From assembly GCF_016428975.1 (NCBI RefSeq), contig NZ_JAELTT010000020.1, positions 1 to 64,000 on the forward strand: a DNA stretch of 64,000 bases. Direction: 5' to 3'. How positions within the stretch are numbered: the first letter of the stretch is position 1; each line of letters starts with the position of its first letter. This document shows, piece after piece, positions 27,754-36,228 of this stretch. Made by a program: the position numbers and the translations under genes. The stretch is from Dyella sp. ASV21 (GTDB lineage: Bacteria; Pseudomonadota; Gammaproteobacteria; Xanthomonadales; Rhodanobacteraceae). Below the pieces are notes generated by a model. It was not told the origin of the DNA, did no database searches, and worked only from the letters and a program-made list of their open reading frames with translations.

Positions 27754-30700
27754 TTAGGCCGTTGCGTTGTCTTGGTTTTCTACGTAGTCCCTGATGCGGA
27801 ACGCGGTCAGGCCGGGCAGCACGGTGTCTGCCTGATTGAGGGCCTCGCTATGGCCAATACCGATGGCGACCATGCCCGCAGCACGGATGCTGGCGATGCC
27901 TGCGGCGGCGTCCTCGACGCCCAGGCAAGCGGCCGGTGCTACGTTCAAACCCGCAGCGGCGGCCAGGAAGATTTCCGGATCCGGTTTGGAACGCTCGATC
28001 AACGCGGCGTCCACGATGTAGTCGAACAGTTCCGCGATGCCCAAGCGTTCGAGCAGCAGCGTCGCGTTGCGGCTGGCCGAGGCCAGGCCGACACGCAGGC
28101 CTGCGGCACGCACGTCCTCCACCGCTGCGCGCGCACCGGGCAACAGCTGGTCCGGGCCGAAGCTCGCGATCTGTTCGCGGTAGTAGTCGTTCTTGCGCTC
28201 GCAGAGCGCTTCCTTCTCGGCGTCCGAGTACGAGCGCGGCGCCTGTTCCAGCAAAATTTCCAGGGAGCCGAGTCGATCCACGCCCTTCATCCGCTCGGCC
28301 GTGGGCTCGTCGAACGGTGCGCCGATCTCCTGCGCGAGGCGCTCCCATGCCGCGCGATGCACCACGGCCGTATCGGCGATGACGCCGTCGAGATCGAAGA
28401 TGACCGCGCGCAGCGCCGCGTGCTGGCGATGCGGCAGCGACAGGTGTTCGCCGCGCTGCAGGTGCACGGGCTGGCCGGCGTGGCGGAAGCGCAGGGCGTC
28501 GCCGCTCAGCAAGCGGTACTCCACGCCGGTGGCGTTCACCGTCACGCGCAACTGCGCGCCCTGCCAGTGCACGCCGAAGCGGTAGCTGCGCCATGCATCG
28601 GGCAGGCGCGGCGACAGGGTGAGTTCACCCGCGTGGATGCGCACGCCGCCGTAGCCCCAGCCCAGGGTGAGCCAGCTACCCGCCATCGCCGCCATGTGCA
28701 CGCCGTGCGCGGCGTTGCCGTGCAGATCGTCCAGATCCACGCGCAGGCTGTCCTGGAAGTAGTGCCACGCCTTGTCCATCGCACCGACTTCCGCCGCCAG
28801 GATGCCGAAGGTGGAGGCGGACAAGGTGGAGTCGTGCGCGGTGACGCCTTCGTAGTATTGGAAGTTGCGACGCTTGGCCGCGACACGCACGTCCTCACCG
28901 GCCAGCACCAGCGACAGCACGGTATCGGCCTGCTTGCACACTTGATGGCGATAGATGGTGAGCGGATGCAGTTCCAGCAGCAGCGGTCGCTTGCTGTCGC
29001 CGGCAGGGCGGGGCGGCATGCGCGGCTTGTCGAGGAAGGTGTCGTCCTGGGGGAAGATGCCCAACGCGGCGTCTTCGCCCAGATACATGGCATCGGCTGC
29101 GCGCTGCCATTGCAAGATTTCGAACGGCTCCAGGTCAAGGCGACGCGCCAGTTGCGCGTAGGCCTCCGGGGCACTGTCGGCGAGCCAGCGAGCCACCTCG
29201 GCAGCGTGGCGCAGATGCCGCTGCGCCATGCGATTGGTGTAGTGGTTGTTGTCGACCAGCGCGGTGTACTCGTCCGGACCGGTGACGCCGTGGATGCAGA
29301 ACGCACCCTGGCGACGCGGGTTGAAATGGCCGATATCCAGCCAGATGCGCGCGGTCTCGAACAGCATTTCCGCGCCGTATTCGCGCAGAAAATCCATGTC
29401 GCCACTGGCGTCGATGTAGTGGCGGATGGCCCAGGCCACGGCTGCGTTGATGTGGTACTGCGCCGAGCCGCTGGGGAAATAAGCCGAGCATTCATCGCCG
29501 CTGATGGTGCGCCATGCGTACAGGGCGCCGCGTGCGTGATTGAGTTCGCGGGCATGGGCCCGGGCGCGTTCGAGCGTGCCGAAGCGATACATCAGCATGC
29601 CGCGCGCCAGTTCCGGTGCCAGCGTCACCAGGGTGGGCAGCATGAAGGCTTCGGTATCCCAGAAATAGTGGCCTTCGTAGCCTTCGCCGGTGAGTCCCTT
29701 GGCCGCTGTGCTGCCACTGCCGTCGCGGCTGCTGGACTGGAACACGTGGAACAGATTGAAGCGCAGCGCCTGTTCGCTGCGGGCGTCGCCCTCGATGGCG
29801 AGGTCGGCGTGCTCCCACAGGCGGGTGAAACCGGCCGCGTGCTGCGCGCTCAGGGCGGCGTAGCCGGCGGCCTGTGCGTGCGTGAGGCTGGCGTGCGCGC
29901 GCGTGAGCAGGGTGTCGTCCGACTCGGTGCCGTGCGGCTCGCTCCAGGCGTAAGCGACGTACTTCTCCAGGGTCACCGCCTGGCCCGGGGCCAGCGAGCC
30001 TTCGTACACCTGCAGCACACCGTGCTGCGCCAGGTTGGCGAGACGGAAGTCCAAGCTGTGGTCGATCACGGCGTGCTGCTGCACGCAGGCCACGCGGATG
30101 CCGCTATGGGTGGTCTGTTGCAGCACGTAGGCGCGTGTTTCGTCGGCGGCGCTGCCACGCGGCGCAAAACCGCCGTCGAGACGCGTGCCGATGCGCGGGT
30201 CGTCACCTTGTTCGGTGGCGTGGCGTGCGGTGGAAATGGCCGATTCCAGCGTGATCGGGCCGGTGTAGTCGACCGAGCGCACGCAGTAGCGGATGGCGAG
30301 CAGGCCCGGATGATCCAGGCTGGCGATGCGCTCGGCCTCGATCAGCAGCGTGGCGCCTTCCGGCGAACGCCAGCGGAGTTGCCGGCGGTAGCAGCCGTTG
30401 CGCAGATCGAGCTGACGCTCGAAGTGTTGCCATTCGCCTTCACGCAGGCGTACCGGGGTGTCTCCCAGGCGCAGATGGATGCGGGTGCCGTCGGCGACCG
30501 GAATGCGGGTATCCGTGTGGGCGGCAAAGCCGGGGAAGCGCTCGTGGTACTCGATAGGGGTGCGTTCCCAGGCGGCCGCCAGGAAACAGCCGTGACTGGG
30601 GCTGTCATCCTCTTCCAGGCCGCCGCGCACGCCCAGTGCGCCGTTGGCGACGGCGAACAGGCTTTCGTCCTGCGCAAAGGCGGCCGGGTCGGCATGGTGG

Positions 30701-30777
30701 CTGGTCACCATCCAGGGATCGCAGGTTGCACCCTGCGTCGGCAGCGTCACCGTGGCCGTTTCTTGATGCTCCAACAC
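27754..30777 (-). CDS. GH65 disaccharide phosphorylase fused to beta-phosphoglucomutase
   Basis: A 1007-residue bifunctional cytosolic enzyme without signal peptide. Residues 1 to about 785 are a GH65 phosphorylase: N-terminal FAVANGALGVRGGLEE, GHYFWDTEAFMLP, catalytic Glu503 in TGPDEYT, KQAD in YRHQVCKQADTVL, and the phosphate-site region NAAHGVHMAAMAGSW. Residues about 788-1007 are a HAD-type beta-phosphoglucomutase with nucleophile and general acid in FDLDGVIADT, cap residue region KGVDRLGS, SASRN, ERSKPDP and GVEDAAAG. Together they would convert an alpha-linked disaccharide plus phosphate to glucose and beta-glucose-1-phosphate, then glucose-6-phosphate. The start is probably GTG 30777 after GGGGAG; TTG 30774 is possible. 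Trehalose, kojibiose or maltose specificity cannot be told. Confidence 0.9.
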   Translation of the reverse strand: MLEHQETATVTLPTQGATCDPWMVTSHHADPAAFAQDESLFAVANGALGVRGGLEEDDSPSHGCFLAAAWERTPIEYHERFPGFAAHTDTRIPVADGTRIHLRLGDTPVRLREGEWQHFERQLDLRNGCYRRQLRWRSPEGATLLIEAERIASLDHPGLLAIRYCVRSVDYTGPITLESAISTARHATEQGDDPRIGTRLDGGFAPRGSAADETRAYVLQQTTHSGIRVACVQQHAVIDHSLDFRLANLAQHGVLQVYEGSLAPGQAVTLEKYVAYAWSEPHGTESDDTLLTRAHASLTHAQAAGYAALSAQHAAGFTRLWEHADLAIEGDARSEQALRFNLFHVFQSSSRDGSGSTAAKGLTGEGYEGHYFWDTEAFMLPTLVTLAPELARGMLMYRFGTLERARAHARELNHARGALYAWRTISGDECSAYFPSGSAQYHINAAVAWAIRHYIDASGDMDFLREYGAEMLFETARIWLDIGHFNPRRQGAFCIHGVTGPDEYTALVDNNHYTNRMAQRHLRHAAEVARWLADSAPEAYAQLARRLDLEPFEILQWQRAADAMYLGEDAALGIFPQDDTFLDKPRMPPRPAGDSKRPLLLELHPLTIYRHQVCKQADTVLSLVLAGEDVRVAAKRRNFQYYEGVTAHDSTLSASTFGILAAEVGAMDKAWHYFQDSLRVDLDDLHGNAAHGVHMAAMAGSWLTLGWGYGGVRIHAGELTLSPRLPDAWRSYRFGVHWQGAQLRVTVNATGVEYRLLSGDALRFRHAGQPVHLQRGEHLSLPHRQHAALRAVIFDLDGVIADTAVVHRAAWERLAQEIGAPFDEPTAERMKGVDRLGSLEILLEQAPRSYSDAEKEALCERKNDYYREQIASFGPDQLLPGARAAVEDVRAAGLRVGLASASRNATLLLERLGIAELFDYIVDAALIERSKPDPEIFLAAAAGLNVAPAACLGVEDAAAGIASIRAAGMVAIGIGHSEALNQADTVLPGLTAFRIRDYVENQDNATA

Positions 30778-30869
30778 GCTCTCCCCAGGGCTTCGATCGT
30801 AGTGCCTATCGCGAGATCCTGCGTCTGGCGCGGCTCGCAATTTCTATTGGGCGCGGAGCTTGGCAGTAA

Positions 30870-30885
30870 TTGATATCGATATCAA
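30870..30885. promoter_or_regulatory. LacI-family operator-like palindrome 1
   Basis: Perfect 16-bp palindrome TTGATATCGATATCAA with a central CG, as usual for LacI-family operators. It is the closest of the three sites to the phosphorylase-mutase gene (start codon 93 bases away on the minus strand). Confidence 0.82.
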
Positions 30886-30899
30886 GGTATCGATATCAA
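30884..30899. promoter_or_regulatory. LacI-family operator-like site 2
   Basis: AAGGTATCGATATCAA matches 13 of 16 positions of the perfect palindrome at site 1. Its centre is 14 bp from that of site 1 and the two overlap by two bases, so both may not be filled at once, or binding is cooperative. Confidence 0.65.
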
Positions 30900-30924
30900 T
30901 TGTTGTATCGCAGCATAGTTGCGA

Positions 30925-30940
30925 TTGTTATCGATATCAT
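30925..30940. promoter_or_regulatory. LacI-family operator-like site 3
   Basis: TTGTTATCGATATCAT matches 14 of 16 positions of the site 1 palindrome. Its centre is 41 bp from site 2, on the regulator-gene side, suggesting autoregulation or looping. Confidence 0.68.
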
Positions 30941-31135
30941 CGATGGTGCGCGCGCAGCCGCCGAGGCGTAGGAAATTCAGGGCTTGCGGCTCGGGATGAA
31001 GGAAATAGCGGGTGCTCGTGCTGCCGTGCAGCGTTGGACGCATGACGCGCAAACCGGGACACTGTGGTCCGTTGCCACGGTCGGCCGTTGTGCTGAAGCG
31101 CTGCACAATCCATCACAAGACATTGGGGCAAGGTC

Positions 31136-32149
31136 TTGAGTCGTCTTCACAAGAAGTCACCGGGCGCCACGTCGTCCGCCAGTCTCACCATGGCGGATCT
31201 GGCGCGGGTAGCCGGCGTATCGAAAATCACCATTTCGCGGGCGCTGAGCGACAGCCCGCTGGTGAACAAGGAAACGCGCGAGCGCCTGCAGGCGCTCGCG
31301 CACCAGTTGGGCTACAAGCTCAATGTGAGCGCGCGCAATCTGCGCTTGCGGCGCAGCCATACGGTGGCGGTGATCGTGGAGATGAAGCCCTCCAATGACC
31401 GCACCATGCTCGATCCCTATCCGCTGGTGTTGCTGGGCGGTATTTCCCAGGAACTCACCGCCAACGGCTATAGCGTGCTGCTGACCACCCGCCAGGGTGC
31501 TACCGCCGCGGCGGTGCAGGCCGCCGATGGCTTGATCCTGCTTGGCCAGGGTTCGCGCCAGGACGCGGTGCGCCGCTTCGACAAGCTCGGCTTGCCGATG
31601 GTGGTGTGGGGCGCGCCTGGCGAGCGCGACGAGCACATTGTGGTGGGCAGCGACAATCGGCAGGGCGGCAGCGTGGTCGCCGAGCATTTCATCCATCAGG
31701 GGCGGCGCCATCCGGTATTCGTGGGTAACCCCAACCATCCGGAAATCTTCGAGCGGCTCAATGGGTTCGTGGATGCGCTGGCGGCCCACGGGATCAAGCC
31801 GCTATTGATTCGCCGTGATGAGTTCACCCTGGCCTCGGGCATGGATGCGATGCATTCGCTGGTGGAGCGGCAGGTACCTTTCGATGCGGTGTTTGCCTGC
31901 AGCGACCTACTGGCGATGGGCGCCATCCGTGCGCTCAATGAGATGGGCCGTTCGGTGCCGGGCGACGTGTCGGTGGTGGGTTACGACGATATGCCGCTGG
32001 CCGCCAGCTTCCTGCCGCCGCTGAGTTCGGTGCGGCAGGATTGGCAGGAGGGCGGCACCTTGCTGGCGCGCAAGGTGCTCGCGCTGATCAATGACGAGAC
32101 GGCGCAGTCCGAGACGTTGCCGGTGGAATTGATGGTGCGCGCGACCTGA
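31136..32149 (+). CDS. LacI family transcriptional regulator of the alpha-glucoside locus
   Basis: A 337-residue LacI/GalR repressor. The helix-turn-helix and hinge are in MADLARVAGVSKITISRALS (from residue 19) and LGYKLNVSARNLRLRR; the ligand-binding domain follows (VAVIVEMKPS, FDAVFACSDLLAMGAI, VPGDVSVVGYDDMPLA). The frame opens at TTG 31136 with weak GG-rich sequence upstream; ATG 31190 would also keep the whole DNA-binding domain. It is divergent from the operon it probably controls through the three ATCGAT sites, with a sugar or sugar phosphate from the pathway as inducer. Its stop lies only 7 bases from that of the convergent pilS. Confidence 0.88.
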   Translation: MSRLHKKSPGATSSASLTMADLARVAGVSKITISRALSDSPLVNKETRERLQALAHQLGYKLNVSARNLRLRRSHTVAVIVEMKPSNDRTMLDPYPLVLLGGISQELTANGYSVLLTTRQGATAAAVQAADGLILLGQGSRQDAVRRFDKLGLPMVVWGAPGERDEHIVVGSDNRQGGSVVAEHFIHQGRRHPVFVGNPNHPEIFERLNGFVDALAAHGIKPLLIRRDEFTLASGMDAMHSLVERQVPFDAVFACSDLLAMGAIRALNEMGRSVPGDVSVVGYDDMPLAASFLPPLSSVRQDWQEGGTLLARKVLALINDETAQSETLPVELMVRAT

Positions 32150-32156
32150 GTCCGAC

Positions 32157-33791
32157 TCAGCCGGTGGCTGCCGCGTCGCCGGTGGCGCGGCCGGCGCGTG
32201 CCGGCGTGAGCACCAGGCGGAAGCAACTACCGCCGCCCGCCACGCGCACGTATTCCAGCGAGGCCTGGTTCGCCTCGCTCATCTGGCGGGCCAGGTATAG
32301 ACCCAGGCCAGTGCCGTATTCGTGGGTGGTGTAGAACGGCTCGAAGATCTGCGCGGCCACCTTGGGCGCGATGCCCGGGCCGCGATCGATCACTTCGAGG
32401 ATGGGCACGCCGTGTTCGCCATGGCGTGCCACCACCATCACGCGTGCCGGCTCACCGGGCATGCGGCCGTAACGCAGGGCGTTCTGCACCAGGTTCCACA
32501 CTACTTGCTGCAACTGCTGCGGATCGGCCACGGCGGCCACCGGCGTGCTGGCCTGGATCACCCGCAGCGAGTCCTCGCCCAGGTCGTTGCCTTGGCGATA
32601 CTCCTCCACGAATTCATTGGCCCACAGGCCCAGGTCCAGCGTCTCCGGGCGCGAACGCTCGCGGCGGGACAGCTGCAGGATGTTCTCGATGATTTCGTTC
32701 AGGCGCACGCAGTGGTTATTGATGATCTCCACCATGCGCTGATCCGTGGGTGGCAGGTCCTTGGATTCGGCCAGCAACTGGGCCGAGTAGCGGATGGCGG
32801 CCAGCGGGTTGCGGATTTCATGCGCGATGGATGCCGACAGCCGCCCCAGCGAGCTGAGCGTGAGTTCCTCGGCGCGGCGCGACACCAGCGAGGTGTCGTC
32901 CAGGAAGATCAGTACGTGCGAATCGTCGTTGGGCGCCAGGCGACTGAAGCGGGGCACCACTTCGGGCACGCCGTCGGCAAGCTGGGTGGCTGACTCGTCC
33001 AGTTTGCCCGAGGTCATCCAGTGGTACAGGCGACGGGAAAGCTCCGGCGCTACGCGGCCCAGGTCGCGCTGGTCGGCGGCCGGGTTGCCCAGCAGCATCC
33101 AGGCGGACTCGTTCATCTGGTGGACGCGGTTGGCGTCATCCACCAGCAGCACGCCGGTTTTCATGCGGCGAATGATCAGTTCGTTCACCTGGGCGAGGTT
33201 GGCCAGGTCGACGCCGCGCTGCTCGGCCAGCGCCTCGCTGGCGCGAATTTGCCGGCTGAGCACGTAACACAGCACGGTGATGGCGAAATAGGCCAGGCCA
33301 AACAGGCTCGATTCCAGCAGCTCCCGATCCATGCCGGTCTGGCCGTGCTGCATCTCGAACACCGCGTGGCCAATCACGCCCAGGGTGGCCAGCGCCGCAA
33401 AGAAGCAGGACAGGCGCAAAGGCAGAATCAGCGCGCCGGCGGCCAGATTCACCGCCAGCATCATGGCGATGCCGATACGGGCGTCGTGCATGGTGGTGAT
33501 GGCCAGTACCGCCGCCATGATGTCGACCACCAGGGCGCCTGAGACGATCCAGCGGATCCACGGGGTGGAGCGCCGGGTCAGTGACAGCAGGCCCAGGGCG
33601 AACAGCAGAAACACCACCGCCACGCCGCGCGCCAGGCCCACATCGGTCAGCTTGGGCCAGCCCAGGGCATTGGGGCTGAGTGCCAGGCCCACGTAGACCA
33701 GGGCCTGGGCCAGGCGGAAGCAATTGAGGAAGAGAAGCTCGTGCCGCGCAACCTCGGGGGCCGGGCGGGCATGGGGGTACGCGGGTTGCAT
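32157..33791 (-). CDS. pilS: Sensor histidine kinase PilS
   Basis: A 544-residue membrane histidine kinase of the PilS type, partner of PilR in type IV pilus control. Six hydrophobic helices fill residues about 25-200, followed by a PAS-like domain (NELIIRRMKTGVLLVDDANR), the HisKA domain with His324 in SIAHEIRNPLAA, and HATPase_c (NLVQNALRYG, DRGPGIA, GTGLGLYL). ATG 33791 places the histidine near its position in Pseudomonas PilS; the frame remains open to 33866. It normally lies directly upstream of pilR; here its 3' end abuts the LacI regulator gene and pilR lies 13.5 kb away. Confidence 0.9.
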   Translation of the reverse strand: MQPAYPHARPAPEVARHELLFLNCFRLAQALVYVGLALSPNALGWPKLTDVGLARGVAVVFLLFALGLLSLTRRSTPWIRWIVSGALVVDIMAAVLAITTMHDARIGIAMMLAVNLAAGALILPLRLSCFFAALATLGVIGHAVFEMQHGQTGMDRELLESSLFGLAYFAITVLCYVLSRQIRASEALAEQRGVDLANLAQVNELIIRRMKTGVLLVDDANRVHQMNESAWMLLGNPAADQRDLGRVAPELSRRLYHWMTSGKLDESATQLADGVPEVVPRFSRLAPNDDSHVLIFLDDTSLVSRRAEELTLSSLGRLSASIAHEIRNPLAAIRYSAQLLAESKDLPPTDQRMVEIINNHCVRLNEIIENILQLSRRERSRPETLDLGLWANEFVEEYRQGNDLGEDSLRVIQASTPVAAVADPQQLQQVVWNLVQNALRYGRMPGEPARVMVVARHGEHGVPILEVIDRGPGIAPKVAAQIFEPFYTTHEYGTGLGLYLARQMSEANQASLEYVRVAGGGSCFRLVLTPARAGRATGDAAATG

Positions 33792-34104
33792 GGTGCTGGA
33801 CACGCGGCTGGGCTCTCTCGGCTGGGCCGGCGGGACGGTCCGACCCAGTATAGACGCGCGCTTCACGGACGGTAGGGGGTGGCCGTCGCCGGGATGCCGG
33901 CGGGGCCCCGGCCGGCGCGCCCCTTTCCATCGGGGGCCGGTTCCGCGAAAATAGTTGGCCGTATTGCGCGGTTTTCGTCATGTCGACAGGCAGACGGCGG
34001 CGCACTGCATCCGGCAGCGCTCGTACCGCCGTCGTTCCCCTGACCGCCCGGGCCCCACAGCCCGACGCGGCCGCTTTGTTTCCCCCGTTCGCTCGAGGTA
34101 TCGA
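33792..34104. other. Divergent pilS-sucC intergenic region
   Basis: A 313-base gap between pilS (minus) and sucC (plus). It is very GC-rich around 33890-33930, with a perfect CGGGGCCCCG palindrome and flanking GCCGG repeats. A short AT-rich patch (GCGAAAATAGTTGG, near 33948) could belong to the sucCD promoter. I see no gene and no confident -35/-10 pair. Confidence 0.55.
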
Positions 34105-35268
34105 ATGAATTTCCACGAGTACCAGGCCAAAGAACTGTTCGCGAAGTACGGCATTGCCGTTCCGCCGGGCAAGGTCGCCAACTCTCCCGATGCCGCTGTC
34201 GACGCCGCCAAGCACCTTGGTGGTTCGCAGTGGATGGTTAAGGCACAGATCCACGCAGGTGGCCGCGGCAAGGCCGGCGGCGTGAAGTTCTGCAAGAGCC
34301 TCGATGATGTGCGCGCTGCCGCCAAGGGCATGCTGGGCACCAACATGGAAACCTACCAGTCCGCCGGCCGCGCGCTGCCGGTGAACCTGGTGCTGGTGAC
34401 CGACGCCACCAATATCGCCAAGGAACTGTACCTGTCGATCCTGGTGGACCGTGACACCAAGTCCGTTTCGTTCATCGCCTCCAAGCACGGCGGCGTGGAC
34501 ATCGAGCAGGTCGCCAAGGACACGCCGGAAGACATCCACACCATCGTGGTGGATTTCGTCGAAGGCCTGCAGCCGTACCAGTGCCGTCAGCTCGGCTTCG
34601 CCATGGACCTCAATGCGAAGCAGGTCGGCCAGCTGACCAAGATCATGCTGGGCCTGTACAAGCTGTTCAACGAGAAGGACCTGGCCCTGGTCGAGCTGAA
34701 CCCGCTCGCCATCCTCGAGGACGGCAACCTCGCCGCGCTCGATGGCAAGGTCAACTCCGACGACAACGCCGAGTTCCGCCACCCGGATCTGGCCGCCATG
34801 CGCGACCTGACCCAGGAAGACGCCGCTGAGGCCGCTGCCGTGCAGCACAACCTCAACTACGTCACCATGGACGGCACCATCGGCTGCATGGTGAACGGCG
34901 CGGGTCTGGCCATGGCCACCATGGACGTGATCAAGCTGGCAGGCGGCGAGCCGGCCAACTTCCTCGACGTCGGTGGCGGCGCCACCAAGGAACGCGTCAC
35001 CGAGGCGTTCAAGCTCATCCTCTCCTCCGACAAGGTCAAGGCCATCCTGGTCAACATCTTTGGCGGCATCGTGCGTTGCGACCTGATCGCCGAAGGCATC
35101 ATCGCGGCCGTGAAGGAAGTGGGTCTGAAGATCCCCGTCGTGGTTCGCCTGCAGGGCACCAACGTGGAGCTGGGCCGCGAACTGCTGGCCAACTCCGGCC
35201 TGGCGATCACGCCGGCCGACGATCTCAACGATGCGGCGCAGAAAGCCGTGGCTGCGGCCAAGGCCTGA
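34105..35268 (+). CDS. sucC: Succinyl-CoA ligase, beta subunit
   Basis: A 387-residue ATP-grasp subunit of succinyl-CoA synthetase, the substrate-level phosphorylation step of the TCA cycle. The canonical N-terminus [17 protein letters not shown] fixes the ATG at 34105. Other family signs are [17 protein letters not shown] (nucleotide site), EINPL-type [13 protein letters not shown], and the C-terminal [15 protein letters not shown] and [14 protein letters not shown] segments that form the interface with SucD. It is followed 14 bases later by sucD. Confidence 0.97.
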   Translation: MNFHEYQAKELFAKYGIAVPPGKVANSPDAAVDAAKHLGGSQWMVKAQIHAGGRGKAGGVKFCKSLDDVRAAAKGMLGTNMETYQSAGRALPVNLVLVTDATNIAKELYLSILVDRDTKSVSFIASKHGGVDIEQVAKDTPEDIHTIVVDFVEGLQPYQCRQLGFAMDLNAKQVGQLTKIMLGLYKLFNEKDLALVELNPLAILEDGNLAALDGKVNSDDNAEFRHPDLAAMRDLTQEDAAEAAAVQHNLNYVTMDGTIGCMVNGAGLAMATMDVIKLAGGEPANFLDVGGGATKERVTEAFKLILSSDKVKAILVNIFGGIVRCDLIAEGIIAAVKEVGLKIPVVVRLQGTNVELGRELLANSGLAITPADDLNDAAQKAVAAAKA

Positions 35269-35282
35269 GGAGCAATTGAACC

Positions 35283-36158
35283 ATGAGCGTTCTCGTCAAT
35301 AAGAACACCAAGGTGCTGGTGCAGGGCTTTACCGGCCAGCAGGGCACCTTCCACGCACAGCAGGCGCTGGACTACGGCAGCAAGGTCGTGGGCGGCGTTA
35401 CCCCGGGCAAGGGTGGCACCGAGCACATCGGTCTGCCGGTCTTCAACTCGGTGGCCGAAGCCGTCGACGAAACCGGTGCCGATGCCTCCGTCATCTTCGT
35501 GCCGCCGCCGTTCGCGGCTGACTCGATCCTCGAAGCGATCGACGCCGGCATCAAGGTCATCGTGGCCATCACCGAAGGCATCCCCGTGCTGGACATGCTG
35601 CGCGTGAAGAACGTGCTGCAGCAGCACCCGGAAACCGTGCTGATCGGTCCGAACTGCCCCGGCATCATCACCCCGGGCGAGTGCAAGATCGGCATCATGC
35701 CGGGTCACATCCACAAGCCGGGCAAGGTCGGCATCGTGTCCCGTTCGGGCACGCTGACCTACGAAGCCGTGTTCCAGACCACCAACGAAGGCCTGGGCCA
35801 GTCCACCTGCATCGGCATCGGCGGCGACCCGATCAACGGCCTCAGCTTCATCGACTGCCTGAAGTTGTTCCAGGACGATCCGCAGACCGAAGGCATCATC
35901 ATGGTCGGCGAAATCGGCGGCAGCGCTGAAGAAGACGCCGCTGAGTTCATCAGCGAGTACGTCAAGAAGCCGGTCGTCTCGTTCATCGCAGGTGCGTCGG
36001 CCCCGGCCGGCAAGCGCATGGGTCATGCCGGCGCAATCATCTCCGGTGGCAAGGGCACGGCGGAAGCGAAGTTCGCCGCGTTGGAGAAGGCGGGCGTCAC
36101 CACGGTGAAGTCCCCGGCCGACCTCGGCAAGACCCTCGCCGCTTTGATGAAGAAGTAA
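35283..36158 (+). CDS. sucD: Succinyl-CoA ligase, alpha subunit
   Basis: A 291-residue alpha subunit that binds CoA and carries the phosphohistidine. The N-terminal [20 protein letters not shown] is the Rossmann CoA domain; [21 protein letters not shown] and GRSGTL-type [11 protein letters not shown] follow; the active histidine is in [23 protein letters not shown] precedes the ATG by 10 bases. sucC and sucD form one unit ended by the strong hairpin at 36181. Confidence 0.97.
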   Translation: MSVLVNKNTKVLVQGFTGQQGTFHAQQALDYGSKVVGGVTPGKGGTEHIGLPVFNSVAEAVDETGADASVIFVPPPFAADSILEAIDAGIKVIVAITEGIPVLDMLRVKNVLQQHPETVLIGPNCPGIITPGECKIGIMPGHIHKPGKVGIVSRSGTLTYEAVFQTTNEGLGQSTCIGIGGDPINGLSFIDCLKLFQDDPQTEGIIMVGEIGGSAEEDAAEFISEYVKKPVVSFIAGASAPAGKRMGHAGAIISGGKGTAEAKFAALEKAGVTTVKSPADLGKTLAALMKK

Positions 36159-36180
36159 TCGCGTCGTTTCTGAGCGATAT

Positions 36181-36213
36181 AAAAAGGGCCGCAGCAATGC
36201 GGCCCTTTTTTTT
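36181..36213 (+). terminator. Rho-independent terminator of sucCD
   Basis: A 13-bp perfect stem (AAAAAGGGCCGCA / TGCGGCCCTTTTT) with a GCAA tetraloop and an eight-base T-run. A-rich sequence on the other flank lets it serve the convergent argP gene too. Confidence 0.95.
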
Positions 36214-36228
36214 GTGGGAGCGTCTTGG

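Larger units (their letters stand above)
30778..31135. promoter_or_regulatory. Divergent control region of the alpha-glucoside locus
   Basis: A 358-base gap between the phosphorylase-mutase gene (minus) and the LacI-type regulator gene (plus). Bases 30869-30945 are strikingly AT-rich against the roughly 65% GC surroundings and carry three ATCGAT-centred operator-like sites. TTGATA hexamers within them could act as -35 elements for the minus-strand operon, so a bound regulator would block polymerase. From 30946 to 31120 I see no clear promoter or hairpin. Confidence 0.8.

Noticed and set aside
26419-30873. A plus-strand open frame of almost 1500 codons opposite the TonB receptor and phosphorylase genes.
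   Set aside because: High-GC genes on the other strand create long open antisense frames; its translation is Ala/Arg/Gly/His-rich with no domain, and both minus-strand genes are unmistakable.
30946-31120. Possible small gene upstream of the LacI gene.
   Set aside because: Short frames only, without ribosome sites or recognisable protein.
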